From Paulinella micropora (Eukaryota > Cercozoa > Imbricatea > Euglyphida > Paulinellidae): a stretch of DNA of 64,000 bases. The stretch's first letter is position 1. Every line of letters begins with the position of its first letter. The position numbers were made by a program, and so were the translations under genes. Below the pieces are notes generated by a model. It saw only the letters and a list, made by a program, of their open reading frames with translations. It did not search any database and was not told the origin of the DNA. Shown here piece by piece: positions 1 to 13,138 of the stretch. The stretch is taken from NCBI GenBank assembly GCA_019918135.1, contig WBZZ01006016.1, positions 16,629 through 80,628 on the forward strand, in the 5' to 3' direction.

Positions 1-1555
1 ATTGTGCCAGAAGGACAGGGGCCTCACTACCCCTGACGGTATCCTGTCCGTGCCATGGCTCGACCACCGTGCGCAAGGTCAGAAAAATATGAAAAGATCT
101 GCGGGAATTTTTTTTGTCCGACAACAAAGGGAACAGACGGGGGAAGGGAAGAAGTGGGGGGAGAAAGAGAAAGGGGAGGAACAAGGGGGGGGGGGATGTG
201 CTTTTCCCCCGCCCCCCGACTGTCTGAGAATCGGGAGGGCAGGGGCGCGCTAAGAAATGTACAAAAATCAGCGCAAAAAAAATCCGTGACAAAGTTGTAA
301 TCTTGGCACTGAAAACTAAGAGGGGAAGGGGCCGGGGAGGATTAATTTATCTTCCCCCCCCCAGCAGTAGGAGGGAAGGGGAAAAGGCGCCCGGCATAGG
401 GGGGGGAATGGTTAATGGAGGCGTTGCATGTATTTATTTTGTTTGTAGCTTCTGCGCCATTCACCCTCCCCTCTTCCCCTCCCTTGCTCCCCCCGGGCTC
501 GGGAGGAGAAGAGCACGAATTATCTTAGTCCCCCGTCTGAAAACAGGGAGTGGGAAAGGGTAGGGGCAGGGGCGGTAGGGCGCCAAGAAAGTGCAAGAAA
601 AGTCCACGCTGAATTAAAACTCGACAAAGTCTTACACTTGACACTTGCAACGGCACCCTCAGGTTGCCACAGCATCCGGCCCACTCGACGGTCGTACACT
701 TGAGCACTGAAAACTAGGAGCAGAGCACCGTGCCCCAGCACGACCCTGCGGCGAATGGTACTGCCCCCGTGCGCAAGGTTAGAAAAATATGAAACAAGAG
801 AAAAAAATTGCCCGACAACAAGAAAAACAGACGGGGAGGGGGAAAAGAAAGGGGGAAGGAGGGAGAAAGAGGAAGGGGGGAAGAAGGGGGGGGGGTGTGT
901 TCCCTCTCGTCCCTTCTGTCCCCCCTGTCCACTGCTATCTTTCCGTAGATCTTGCAGAAGGAAGAGGCGGGGGCGCGCTAAGAACGTACAAAAAAATTTA
1001 AAAGAAATCCCTGACAGAGTTTTAATATTGGCACTGAGAACAGGGAGCGGGAGAGGAACAGGGCAGGGGCCGCGCCAAGAAAACGTAATGTACGCTGAAT
1101 TACAGTTCGACGGTCGTACACTCGGGCACTGAAAACTAAGAGCAGAGCACCTTGCTCCAGCACGACCTGCGGCGAATGGTACTGCCCCCGCGGTCATGTG
1201 TGCCAGGAGGACAAGAGCCCCTCGCTTACCCCGACGGCTTCTTGTCCGTGCCATAGCTCGGCCACCGTGTGTAATGTCAAAAAAATATGAAAGGAGGGAA
1301 GGGGTAGCGGAGAGGGGTGGAGCGCCAAGAATTTGTAAATTACGCTGAATTAAAGCTCGACAAAGTGAAGAAAACAATACGCTGAATTAAAGTTCGACGG
1401 TCTTGCACTTAACGTTGAGAACTAAGAAAGGGAGTGCTCTTTGAGCCGCCCGGGCTCAGGGGGGAGTGGAGGAGAGGGAAAGAGAAAGGGTAGGGGGGGC
1501 GCTAAGAATTTACAAAAAAAATTAATAAAATTTTTTTTGACAAAGCTTTAATCTT
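1..1555. repeat. Mixed repeat array: K cores, tail cassettes and purine-rich spacers
   Basis: No gene is seen here. The stretch strings together K cores (around 30-110 and 1185-1290), tail cassettes (gctgaattaaaactcgac near 606, 1092 and 1380; aatcttggcactga near 298 and 1550; gcgttgcatgtattta near 420) and spacers made almost only of G and A on the plus strand. Long frames on both strands translate to Pro/Arg/Gly/Ser-rich protein that recurs wherever the repeat recurs, so they are shadows of base composition. Confidence 0.8.
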
Positions 1556-3330
1556 GGCATCTCTCTCTACAACCTTTCTTGCTGTCGGCGATTTCTTTTT
1601 TTTGCCGTATCTATTTTTGTACGCATTTTCCAATAAAGATTACTTCCCACTTGTCCATATTGACACGGCCGGCCCCGCCGACTTTTACTAAAGTCGGCGG
1701 GGTACAGAATGTTAGTTTTTTACATCTTGCGCACTGTTCTCCAGCGCAGCTCTGCGGCGGATGAACGTGCGGTGGTCAATGTAGCAGGTGGACAAGGGCC
1801 CCGGCCGGACCCGACGGCGTCCTGTCCGTGCCATGGCTCGGCCACCGTGCGCAAGGTCAGAAAAATATGAAAAATATGAAAAGAGGAAAAAAAAATTTTT
1901 TTGCCCGACAACCAGAGAAACAAACGGGGGGGAATGACAGGGGGGGGGACGACGGGAACAGAGGGAAGGGAGGGGGGCGGGGGAATCACTACCCTCCCCT
2001 TCTTCCCCCTTCCTCTTTCTCCTCCCCCTCCCTCCCCTCGTCCCTTGTTTGCGCGTGCAAACGCATCCCAAAAATTTTTTTTTCCACTTTTCATATTTTT
2101 CCTATTTTTTACATCTTGCGCACTGTGCTCCAGCGCAGCCCTGCGGCGGAAGGACGGGCGGTGGTCAATGTAGCAGGTGGACAAGGGCTCACAATCCCGA
2201 CGGCGCCCTGTCCGTGCCATGGCTCAGCCACCGTGCGCAAGGTCGGAAAAATATGAAAAGAGGAAAAAAATTTTTTTTTTTGCCCGAGAACCAAAGAAAC
2301 AAACGGGGGGCAATGCAAGGGGGGGGGGAGGGAGAGGAGAAAGAGGAAGGGGGGAAGAAGGGGCAGGGGAGTGCTCCCCCCCGCCCCCCTCCTCCCCTCT
2401 GTTCCCGTCGTCCCCTGCTACCCCCCCTCCCCTCCTTTGTTTGCGCGTGCAAACCCATCCCAAAAAAAAATGTTTTTCCACTTTTCATATTCCAGCAGAT
2501 ATTTCCGCAGATCTTGCGCACTGTGCTCCAGCGCAGCCCTGCGGCGGATGGACAGGCGGTGGTCAATGTAGCAGGTGGACAATCCCAACGGCGTCCTGTT
2601 CGTGCCATGGCTCGGCCACCGTGCGCAAGGTCGGAAAAATATGAAAAATATGCCCGACAACCAAAGAAACAAACGGGGGGGGGGGGGGGGGAATGAAAGG
2701 GGGGGGGGGGGGGGCGGCGGGAACAGAGGGAAGGGAGGGGGGCGGGGAATCACTCCCCTCCCCCTTCTTCCCCCTTCCTCTTTTTCCTCCCCCTCCCTCC
2801 CCTCGTCCCTTGTTTGCGTGTGCAAACGCATCCCAAAAAAAAATCGGATTGGATTGAAATCTAGGAAGGCAAACCCCCCTGAGACCGGCAGACAGCTGGG
2901 AGAGAGAAAGGGCAGCACGCGGCTGCGTGCTGCCCTCCCTCCCTCAGAGCGGGGGGCAAAAATAAGTAAACTTTTTTCCGGAGCCCACCGATGGGGAGGG
3001 GGCGCCCCCCCCTCTCCCCCTTTCTTTCTTCCCTCCCTCTGAGCCCCCTGAGCCCGGGGGGCTCAAGGAGCAGGGGAAGGGGAAATCGGGAGCGGGAGGG
3101 AAGGGGGGGGGGAGTAGGGGTGCCAAGAGAGTGCGGAAAAGAATGCGCTGAATTAAAGCTCGACGGTCCTACATTAGAGCACTGAAAACTAGGAGCAGGG
3201 CACCGTGCTCCAGCACGACCCTGCGGCGAATGAATGGGCAATGGTCATGTGTGCTAGGAAGACAAAGGCCCCGGCGGGCGCGACGGCATCCTGTCCGCGC
3301 CATGGCTCGGCCACCGTGCGCAAGGTCAGA
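1556..3330. repeat. Duplicated block (left copy) with three ~395 bp tandem units
   Basis: This block opens with a ctctctctacaacctttcttgctg leader, then a strong hairpin, then K-type units whose gtggtcaatgtagcagg landmark recurs near 1770, 2160 and 2557 (spacing about 392-397). It ends in the D segment (ggattgaaatctagg near 2850). The same order of parts occurs at about 35484-37700 with one extra tandem unit, so the two blocks are segmental duplicates. No credible coding frame lies inside. Confidence 0.75.
1673..1702. repeat. Perfect 13-bp stem hairpin, copy 1
   Basis: CCCCGCCGACTTT, loop TACT, then the exact reverse complement. The same hairpin recurs at 35608-35637 and, with one G-T wobble, at 32521-32550. 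It sits between a caataaagattac stretch and the first K unit, so it may mark an RNA end or a block boundary. Its function is not known. Confidence 0.8.
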
Positions 3331-6300
3331 AAAATATGAAAAGGGGGCGGGAGCGGGAGAAGGGAGGGCAGGGGCGCGCTTCGCCGGTGTACAAAAATCA
3401 GCGCAAAAAAATCCCTGACAAAGTCTTAATCTTGGCACTGAGAACCAAGAGAGAAAGAGGGAAAGGGAAAGGACAAGGTGACTGGGGCGCCAAGAAAGTG
3501 CAAGAAAAGTCCACGCTGAATTAAAACTCGACAAAGTCTTACACTTGACACTGAGAATTAGGAGATGAAGAGAATTTACGCTGAATTAAAGCTCGACGGC
3601 GTCCTGTCCCGTGCCATAGCTCGGCCACCGTGCGCAAGGTCAGAACAATATGAAAAGAAGGAGGGGGGCGCGCTAAGAATGTAAAAAAAATTAATAAAAA
3701 GAAATCCTTGACAAAGTTTTAATTTTTGGCACTGAAAACTAAGAGAGGAAGGGGCCGGGAAGGATCAATCTGTCTTTCCATCCTCCCCCCATCGGTAAGA
3801 GGGAAGGGAGAGGGCGCCCGGCATGGGGGGGGGGGGGGGAATTAGTGGAGGCGTGATGATACAGGGGGGGGGGGGTGCTCCCCGCCATAAGCTCAATGGA
3901 ATCTTCTTCTTAGTTTCGCTGCAGTTCTGCCCCTGCTCTTTGAGCCCCCCGGGCTCAGGGGAGGGAGGGAGTAGAGGGGAGAGAAGAAGAGGCAGGGGGG
4001 AGGGAAAGCACGAATTGTCTAGTCCCCCATCTGAGGATCGGGAGCGGGAGAGGGAGGGAAAGGGGAGGGTAGGGGCGCGCTAAGAATGTACAAGAAAAAA
4101 TTAATAAAAAAAATTACTGACAAAATTTGAACCTTGGCACTGAGAACTAAGAGAGGGAAAGGGAAGGGGCGGGGAGGATCAAGCACGATCTGTCTTGCCC
4201 CCCCCCCCCCCGTCTGAGAACGTGCACAGGGAGGCGGGTTGTGCTTCCCCCCCGTCCCCCCTCTCGTCCCTCTGTTCCCCTTGTCCCCAGTTATCCCCCT
4301 GCCCTCGTCCCCTGTTTGCGCGTGCAGAGGGAAGAGGCTGGGGAGGAGGAAGCAGGCATTGTCGTAGTCCCCTGTCTGAGAATCGGGAGCGGGAGTGGAA
4401 AGGGGGAGAGAAGTTAAGAAAGTACAAAACGAAAATCACGCTGAATTAAAATTCGACGGCTTTACACTTGGCACCGAAAACTAGGAGATGGAGAGAATTG
4501 ACGCTGAATTAAAGCTAGACAAGGCATTACACTTGACAGTTGCAACGGCACCCTCAGGCTGCCGCAGCATCCGGCCCACTCGACGGTCTTACACTTGGGC
4601 ACTGAAAACTAGGAGCGGAGCACCGTGCCCCAGCGCGACCCTGCGGCGGATGAATAAGCGGTGGTTAATGTGCTAGGATAACAAAAGCCTTACTTACCCC
4701 GACGGCGTCCTGTCCGTGCCATGGCTCGGCCACCGTGCGCAAGGTCAGAAAAATATGAAAAGAGGGGGGGAGCGCTTCGCCGGTGTAAAAAAAAATTAAT
4801 AAAAAGAAATCCTTGACAAATTTTTAATCTTCGGCACTGAAAGCTAGGAGAGGAAGGGCCAGAGGGAGAGCACAAATTGTCTAGTCCCCCGTCTGAGGAT
4901 CGGGAGCGGGAGAGGAAAAGGGGAGGGTAGGGGCGCGCTAAGAATGTACAAGAAAAAATTAATGAAAAAAATTACTGACAAAATTTGAATCTTGGCACTG
5001 AGAACTAAGAGAGGGAGCAGGAAGGGGCGGGTGGGGGGGGGGTATTAAGCACGATCTGTCTTGCCCCCCGTCTGAGAACGTGTACAGGGAGGGGCGGGGT
5101 GTGCTTTCCCCTCCCGTCGTCCCTTGTTTGCGCGTGCAAACGCGTTCCGAAAAAAAATCTCTTTTCCACTTTTCATATTCCAGCAGATATTTCCGCAGAT
5201 CTTGCGCACCGTGCTCCAGCACGACCCTGCGGCGGATGGATGGGCGGCGGTCAATGTGCTAGGAGGACAAGGACCTCACTACCCCGACGGCGTCCTGTCC
5301 GTGCCAGGACTCGGCCACCGCGCTCAAGGTCAGAAAAATATGAAAAGAGGAAAAAAATTTTTTTTTTGCCCGACAACAAAGGGAACAGACGGGGGGAGGA
5401 AGAGGAAGGGGGGGGAAGAAGGGGGTGGGGTGTGCTTACCCCCGTCCGCCCTCTTGTCTCTCTGTTCCCCTTGTCCCCTGCTATCCCCCCCTCCCTCGTC
5501 CCTTGTTTGCGCGTGAAAACGCGTTCCGAATTGTCGGGAGTGGCAGTGGGAAGGGGCGCGCTAAGAATGTACAAAAAAGAATCACGCAAAGAAAAGAAAT
5601 CTCTGATAAAGTTTTAATATTGGCACTGAGAACTAGGAGAGGGAGAGGGAAGGCACAGGGGAGTGGGCACCAAGAAAATACGAAAAAGAATTTTAAAATA
5701 AAACTCGACAAAGCATCACACTTGACAATTGCAACGGCACCCTCAGGCTGCCGCAGCATCCAGCCCACTTCATGTTTCTGCGGTAGCCTATGTTAGAACC
5801 CCGGCCGGCACAGTCTGTGCTCTGCTCGCGCGCCAAGAGAGTACGAAAAAGAATACGCTGAATTAAAGCTCGACGGCGTCCTGTCCGTGCCATAGCAAGG
5901 CCACCGTGCGCAAGGTCAGAAAAATATGAAAAGAGGGAGAGGGGGGCGCGCTAAGAATGTAAAAAGAATTAATAAAAAGAAATACTTGACAAAGTTTTAA
6001 TCTTCGGCACTGAAAACTAAGAGAGGAAGGGAGCGGGGAGGATCAATCTGTCTCTCCCCCCCCTCCCCCGTCGGTAAGAGGGAAGGGAGGAGGGCGCCCG
6101 GCACGGGGAAGGGGGTTGGTGTTTGCAGCTTCTGCGCCCTTTCCCCCCCCCTCACCCCCTGCTCCTTGAGCCCCCTGGACTTGGGGGAGGGAAGAGAGGA
6201 GGGGTGGCAGAAAAGATCCGAGGATACAGGGGGGGGGTGCCCCCTCACCATAAGCTCAATGGAATCATCTTAGTTTTGTTGCAATTCTGCCCCCTGCTCT

Positions 6301-9300
6301 TTGAGCCCCCCCGGGCTCAGGGGGATGGGAAGGAGTAGAGGGGAGAGAAGAAGAGGCAAGGGAAGGGGGGGGAAGAGCACGAATTATCTAGTCCCCCGTC
6401 TGAGAGCAGAGAGCGGGAGAGGGAAAGGGGAGGGTAGGGGCGCGCTTTGCCGGTGTACAAGAAAAAACCACGCGAGAAAAAATTACTGACAAAATTTTAA
6501 TCTTGGCACTGAGAACTAAGAGAGGGAGAGAGAAGGGGCGGGGGAGGATCAAGCACGATCTGTCTTTGCCCCCCCCCCTTCCGTCTGAGAACGTGTACAG
6601 GGAGGGGGCGGGGTTTGCTCTCCCCCCCTCTCGTCCCTCTGTCCCCTTATCCCCTGCTATCCCCCCCTCCCCTCGTCCCTTGTTTGCGCGTGCAAACGTG
6701 TTCCAAAAAAAAAATTCTTTTCCACTTTTCATATTCCTGCAGATATTTCCGCAGATCTTGCGCACCGTGCTCCGGCACGATCCTGCGCGGATGGATGGGC
6801 GGTGGTCAATGTGTTAGGAGGACAAAAAGCCTCACTATCCAGACGGCGTCCTGTCCGTGCCATGGCTCGGCCACCGTGCGCAAGGTCAGAGGGAAGAGGC
6901 AGGGGCGCGCTAAGAACGTACACAAAAGAAATTAAAAAGAAATCCCTGACAAAGTTTTAATATTTGCATTGAGAACAGGGAGAGGGAAAGGGCAGGGGCC
7001 GCGCCAAGAAAATGTAATTTACGCTGAATTAAAGCTCGACAAAGTCTTACACTTGACACTGAGAATTAGGAGATGGAGAGAATTGACGCTGAATTAAAGC
7101 TCGACAAGGCATTGCACTTGACATTTGCAACGGCACCCTCAGGCTGCCGCAGCATCCGGCCCACGTCATATTTCTGCGGTAGCCTATATTAGAACCCCGG
7201 CCGGCACCGTCTGTGCTCTACTCGCGCGCCAAGAGAGTACGAAAAAGAATACGCTGAATTAAAGCTCGACGGTCGTGCACGTGGGCACTGAAAACTAGGA
7301 GCAGAGCACCGTGCTCCAGCACGACCTGCAGCGAATGGATGGGCGGTGGTCAATGTGCCAGGGGGACAAGAGCCCCTCCCCCCCCCCCTGCTCCTTGAGC
7401 CCCCTGGGCTCAGGGGAGGGAAGGGTGGCAGAAAGGATTTGAGGATATGGGGGGGGGGGTGCCCCCCGCCATGGCCTCAATGGAATCTTCTTAGTTTTGT
7501 TGCAATTCTGGCCCCCTGCTCTTTGAGCCCCCCGGGCTCAGGGGGATAGGAGGGAGTAGAGGGGAAAGAAGAAGAGGCAGGGGAAGGGGGGGAGAGCACG
7601 AATTGTCTAGTCCCTCATCTGAGGATCGGGAGCTGGAGAGGGAAAGGGGGAGGGTAGGGGCGCGCTTCGCCGGTGTACAAGAAAAAACCACGCGAGAAAA
7701 AATTACTGAAAGAAACAATTTTAATCTTGGCACTGAGAACGTGTACAGGGAGGGGCGGGGTGTGCTCCCCCCTCCCCGTCCCTCTCGTCCCTCTGTTCCC
7801 CCTTGTCCCCTGCTATCCCCCCCCCCTCGTCCCTCCTCAGAGTGCGTGCAAACGCGTTCCAAAAAAAAACTTTCTTTTCCACTTTTCATATTCCCGCAGA
7901 TATTTCCGCAGATCTTGCGCACCGTGCCCCGGCACGACCCTGCGGCGGATGGATGGCGGTGGTCAATGTGCTAGGAGGACAAAAGCCTCACTACCCAGAC
8001 GGCGTCCTGTCCGTGCCATGGCTCGGCCACTGTGCGCAAGGTCAGAAAAATATGAAAAGAGGAAAAAAAAATTGTTGCCCGACAACAAAGGGCACAGACG
8101 GGGGAAAGAAGGGGGGGGGGGGAGGAAGGGGAAGGGATGAAGAGGAAGGGAGGAAGAAGGGGGCGGGGTGTGCTTCCTCCCCCCCCCCCCCCCGGTCCTT
8201 TCTCACTGAGAATCGGGAGCGGGAGCGGGAGGGCAGGGGCGCGCTAAGAAATGTACAAAAAAAAATTAGAAAAATCCCTGACAAAGTTTTAATCTTGGCA
8301 CTGGGGACCAAGAGAGGGAGAGGGAAAGGGGAGGGACAGGGGGAGTGGGCGCCAAGAAAGTGCAAGAAAAGTCCACGCTGAATTAAAACTCGACAAGGTC
8401 TTACACTTGAGACTGAGAATGAGGAGATGGAGAGAATTGACGCTGAATTAAAGCTCGACAAGGCATTGCACTTGACATTTGCTGCGGCAGCCTGAGATTT
8501 GCAACGGCACCCTCAGGCTTCCGCAGCATCCGGTCCACGTCATGTTGCTGCGGTAGCCTATGTTAGAACCCTGGCCGGAACCGTCTGTGCTCTGCTCGCG
8601 CGCCAAGAGAGTACGAAAAAGAATACGCTGAATTAAAGCTCGACGTCGTACACTTGGGCACTGAAAACTAGGAGCGGAGCACCGTGCTCCAGCACGACCC
8701 TGCGGCGAATGGATGGCGCGGTGGTCAATGTGCCAGGAGGACAAGGGCCTCACTACCCCGACGGCGTCCTGTCCGTGCCATGGCTCGGCCACCGTGCGCA
8801 AGGTCAGAGAAATATGAAAGGAGGGGAAGGGGTTAGTGGAGGCGTTGCATGTATTTATTTCTTTTGTAGCTTCTGCGCCCTGCCCCTCCCCCTCCCCCCT
8901 GCTCCTTGAGTCCCCCGGGCTCAGGGGAGGGAAGAGGGAAGGGTGGCAGAAAGGATTTGAGGATACAGGGGAGTGCCCCCCGCCATGGGCTCAGTGGAAT
9001 CTTCTTAGCTTTGTTGCAATTCTGCCCCCTGCTCTTTGAGCCCCCCGGGCTCAGGGGGATAGAAGGGAGTAGAGGGGGAAAAAGAAGAGGCAGGGGAAGG
9101 GGGGGAGAGCACGAATTGTCTAGTCCTCGTCTGAGGATCGGGAGCTGGAGAGGGAAAGGGGAGGGTAGGGGCGCGCTTCGCCGGTGTACAAGAAAAAACC
9201 ACGCGAGAAAAAATTACTGAAAGAAAAAAATTTCATCTTCGCACTGAGAACGTGTACAGGGAGGGGCGGGGTGTGCTCTCCCTCCCCGTCCTCCCTCTCG

Positions 9301-10485
9301 TCCCTCTGTTCCCCTTATCCCCCTGCTATCCCCCCCCCCCTCCCCTCGTCCCTTGTTTGCGCGTGCAAACGCGTTCCGAAGAAAATTTTATTTTCCACTT
9401 TTCATATTCCAGCAGATATTTTCGCAGATCTTGCGCACCGTGCTCAAGCACGACCCTGCGGCGGATGGATGGGCGGTGGTCAATGTGCTAGGGGGACAAG
9501 AGCCTCAACATCCCGACGGCGTCCTGTCCGTGACATGGCTCGGCCACTGTGCGCAAGGTCAGAAAAATATGAAAAGAGGAAAAATAAATTTGCCCGACAA
9601 CAAAGGGAACAGACGGGAAGGAAAAAGGGGAGCGGAAGCGGGAAAGGGAGGGCAGGGGCGCGCCAAGAAAAATCACGCTGAATTAAAACTCGACAAGGCA
9701 TTACACTTGACACTTGCAACGGCACCCTCAGGCTGCCGCGGCATCCGGCCCACGTCATGTTGCTGCGGTAGCCTATGCTAGAACCTTAGCCGGCATCGTC
9801 TGTGCTCGCGCGCCAAGAGAATGCTAGAAAGACAAAAGCCTCGCTACCCAGACGGCGTCCTGTCCGTGCCATGGCTCAGCCACCGTGCGCAGGGTCAGGA
9901 AAATATGAAAAGAGGAAAAGAATTTTTTTTGCCCGACAACAAAGGGAACAGACGAGGGGGAGGGAGGGGCAGGGACGCGCTAAGAACGTACAAGAAAAAG
10001 ATAATAAGAAAATCCCAGACAAAGTTTTTAATCTTGGCGCTGAGAACTAGGAGAGAACGGGGAGCGGGCGAGGGAAGAGAGTGGGGGCCTAGTGGAGGCG
10101 TTTTATGTATTTATTTCTTTTTTAGCTTCTGCGCCCTTCCCCTCCCCCTGCTCCTTGAGCCCCCTGGGCTCAGGGGAGGTTGGCAGAAAGGATTTCTGGA
10201 TACGGAGGGGGGGATGGAGTAGAGGGGCGCGCTTCGCCGGTGTACAAGAAAAGTCCACGCTGAATTAAAGCTCGACAAGGCATTGCACTTGACATTTGCA
10301 ACGGCACCCCTCAGGCTGCCGCAGCATCCGGCCTACGTCATGTCGCTGCGGTAGCCCGAGCCATGAACCCTGGCCGGCACCGTCTGTGCTCTACTCGCGC
10401 GCCAAGAGAGTGCGAAAAAGAATACGTTGAATTAAAGCTTGACGGTCTTACACTCAGGGGCACCGTGCTTCCAGCACGACCCTGT
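3331..10485. repeat. Long mixed repeat array
   Basis: Seven kilobases of alternating K cores (for example near 3299, 4718, 5300, 5888, 6858, 8016, 8778, 9534 and 9868), tail cassettes of all three kinds, short segments with ctgcggtagcctatgttagaac, and G/A-rich spacers with strings of cttgagcccccc-gggctcagg inverted repeats. Almost all cassettes have the polyadenylation-like signal on the minus strand. I see no frame that looks like a real protein; all long frames are repeats of one another. Confidence 0.75.
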
Positions 10486-10835
10486 GGCGCCTCCGGAACG
10501 GCCCCAGCTAAATTTGGCGCTAAATTGTGCCGTCCGGAGGTAGGGTGCGCCCGCCAGGGTCCAGCCGGGCAGTACGTCTTAGCTTTCCCGGGGAAACGGC
10601 CGTAAGCGCCAAATTGGCGCCAAAATCTACTTGCGCAACAAGAAAATCCCACACAGACGCTCGGCTGGGCCGCCCCAGCCGAGACCTCACGGCGGCCCTC
10701 CCTCTCACTCTCGTCGCCCCTCTAACTTTCGTCGCCCCTCTAGGGAAGGTGAGAGGGCCGAAAAACATTTTCGTGTGAGAGTAAAAAGCCCGCGGGGTTT
10801 CTCCCCGCGGGAAAACGTCCGATTTCTCCGCTAGC
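10486..10835. repeat. P unit: GGCGCC-palindrome repeat, first complete copy
   Basis: The unit opens with CCTCCGGAACGGC and its near-complement GCCGTCCGGAGG about 50 bp on, flanking a centre close to TTTGGCGCCAAA (one base off here). A second TTGGCGCCAAAA follows at about 10613, then a CT-rich part with cgtcgcccctct repeats, and a final hairpin at 10789-10811 (CCCGCGGGG, loop TTTCT, CCCCGCGGG). Other copies lie near 17.96, 21.81, 22.26, 24.32, 28.80, 29.25 and 33.89 kb, with remnants at 49.77 and 50.04 kb. TTTGGCGC matches the core bound by E2F factors in eukaryotes; that link is inference. Confidence 0.75.
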
Positions 10836-12861
10836 CTCGTCCCTCCTCAGAGTGCGTACAAACGCGTTCCAAAAGAAATTGTTGCTTGCCACTTTTCATA
10901 TTCCAGCAGATATTTCCGCATATCCTTGCAGAGGGGAGCAGCAGGAGCGCGCCAAGAAAGTACGAAAAAGACCACGCTGAATTAAAGCTTGACAGGGCAT
11001 TACACTTGACACTTGCCACGGCACCCTGGGGCTGCCGCAGCATCCAGCCCACGTCATATTGCTGCGGTAGCCTATAGTTACAACCCTGGCAAACACCGTC
11101 TGTGCTCTGCTCGCGCGCCAAGGGAGTGCAAAAAAGAATACGCTAAATTAAAGCTCGACGGTCTTGCACTTGGGGCACGACCCTGCGGAGGATGGATGGG
11201 CGGGGGTCAACGTGCTAGGAGGAAAAAAGCCTCGCTAACCCGACGACGGCGTCCTGTCCGTGCGCCAGGTCAGGAAAATATGAAGAATGGGAATAATTTT
11301 TTTTGCCTGACACCAAAGGGAACAGACGGGGTAAGGAGAAAGAAAGGGAGAGAGCAAAGAAAAGGGCAAGAGGGTTGCCTCCCCCCTGGTCCTCCAGGCA
11401 CACGCGCAAAAAAAGGGGGAGACTATTCTAAGGCTTGCTAGGCTAAAGAAAAAAAGCAGTCGGTGGAAAAAAAAGCAGGGGAACGCAAACCAGAGAACGG
11501 CCATGGCTCCGGTGCCGGAGGACGCTGGCTCGCACGAGCCGGATTCTGCCCCGGGCTCTGAAATGAATTCTAAATTAGCAAAAGAGCCGGCTCGGAAACC
11601 ATTCCGGATTGGATTGAAATCTAGGACTCCAGGCAAACCTCCCAGAGACCGACAGGCAGCTGGGAAGAGAGAAAGAGCAGCACGCGGCACATCCTCTTCC
11701 CTCCTCAGAGCGGGGGGCAAGAATAAGTAAACTTTCTTTGGAGCCTACCGATGGGGGGGGGGGGGCGCCCCCCCCCTTACCTCTTTCTTTCTTCCCTCTC
11801 TCTGAGCCCCCTGAGCCCGGGGGGCTCAAGGCGCGGGGAAAGGGGGAACGGGAGGGAGGGGAGGAGGGTAAGGGCGCCAAGAGAGTGCGAAAAAGAATGC
11901 GCTGAATTAAAGCTCGACGGTCGTACACTCGAGGCACTGAAAATTAAGAGCAGAGCACCGTGCTCTAGCACGACCTGCGGCGAATGGATGGGCGGTGGTC
12001 AATCTTTCAGGAGGACAAGGACCTCACTACCCCGAAAGTATCCTGTCCGTGCCATGGCTCGACCTCCGTGCGCAAGGTCAGAAAAATATGAAAAGATCTG
12101 CGGAATTTTTTTCTTTGTCCAACAACAAAGGGAACAGACGGGGGAAGAAGAGAAAGGGGAGGAACAAGGGGGGGGGATGTGCTTTTCCCCCGCCTCCCGA
12201 CTGTCTGAGAATTGGGAGGGCAGGGGCGCGCTAAGAAATGTACAAAAATTAAAAAATCCCTGACAAAGTTTTAATCTTAGCACTGAGAATCAAGAGGGGA
12301 AGGGGCCGGGGAGGATTAATCTATCTCCCCCCCCCCCGTCGGTAAGAGGGGAAAGAGAAAGGCGCCCGGCATAGGGGGGGGGGGAGAGCACGAATTGTCT
12401 TAGTTCCCCGTCTGAGAACAGGGAGTGGGAGAGAAAAGGGAGAGGGTAGGGGCGCGAGGGGAGAAGGAAAGGGAAGGGACAGGGGGAGCAGGGGCGCTAA
12501 GAAAGTGCAAGAAAAGTCCACGCTGAATTAAAACTCGACATAGTCTTACACTTGACACTTGCAACGTTGCAGCATCCGGCCCACTCGACGGTCTTACACT
12601 TGGGGCACTGAAAACTAGGAGCAGATCACCGCGCTCCAGCTCGACACTGCGGAGGATGGATGCGCGATGGTCAATGTGCCAGAACAAAAGCCCCGGCGGG
12701 CCCGACAGCGTCTGTCCGTGCCATGGCTCGGCCATCATCGTGCGCAAGATCCGCGGAAATATGAAAAAAGGAAAAATTTTCCTTTGGTCTGACAACAAAG
12801 GAAACAGACGAGGGGGAAAGAGGAACGGAGAAAGAAAGGGGCGGGATGTGAATCTGTTCTT
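10836..12861. repeat. Mixed repeat array with a D segment
   Basis: K cores near 11270, 12050 and 12718, tail cassettes, and one D segment starting near 11605 (ggattggattgaaatctagg). The stretch 11440-11600 is less repetitive and holds the short frame listed separately. Nothing else coding is visible. Confidence 0.7.
11503..11730 (+). CDS. Short hypothetical ORF fused to the D repeat
   Basis: An ATG in reasonable context opens a 75-residue frame. The first 30 or so residues (MAPVPEDAGSHEPDSAPGSE...) are unique, acidic and Pro/Ser-rich; from about residue 27 the frame enters the D repeat, which also occurs at 2850, 23340, 29866, 32925 and 37225. A second short frame at 23143 enters the same repeat at the same point (gcaaaagagccgg). 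Either both are genes truncated by the repeat, or the repeat carries its own 3' end. No family is recognised. Confidence 0.2.
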   Translation: MAPVPEDAGSHEPDSAPGSEMNSKLAKEPARKPFRIGLKSRTPGKPPRDRQAAGKRERAARGTSSSLLRAGGKNK

Positions 12862-13075
12862 TTGCAGTGGTCTCAGAGACTTCAAGTTTCTCTCTGTGTT
12901 ACAGGCGCTGACTGACTTGTCGCTCCAGGGCTGCAAAGTAACTTCCAGCCAACTTGCAACGCCTGAATCTCAGCTCTAACCAGTCACTGACTGACGAGGC
13001 TTTCAAATATTTAGCCAGCTTGGCAGGGCTGCAAACGCTACGTATCGGAAGCTGTCCGGCCTCTCCTCGTCCGGC
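12862..13075 (+). pseudogene. LRR gene fragment, frameshifted
   Basis: After two pyrimidine-rich stretches ending in AG (near 12866 and 12905) the plus strand reads ALTDLSLQGC in one frame, then LQRLNLSSNQSLTDEAFKYL and a further repeat ending LQTLRIGSCP in another. These are cysteine-containing leucine-rich repeats of the F-box/AMN1 type. The frame changes near 12950 and the sequence stops in a CT-rich stretch, so only about two to three repeats remain. A mini-exon arrangement cannot be excluded. It is related in style to the LRR sequences at 24.8, 26.0, 39.5 and 47.9 kb. Confidence 0.55.
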
Positions 13076-13138
13076 GACTCCCTTTCCCCCCCCCTCCCCG
13101 CTTTTCTTTTCTGTACGGTAGTCTGTCCCCAGGAACGG

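Noticed and set aside
520..1377. 285-codon minus-strand frame
   Set aside because: It translates repeat DNA (K core, cassettes, C-runs); the same peptide blocks recur in dozens of other frames, with low-complexity Pro/Ser/Arg stretches.
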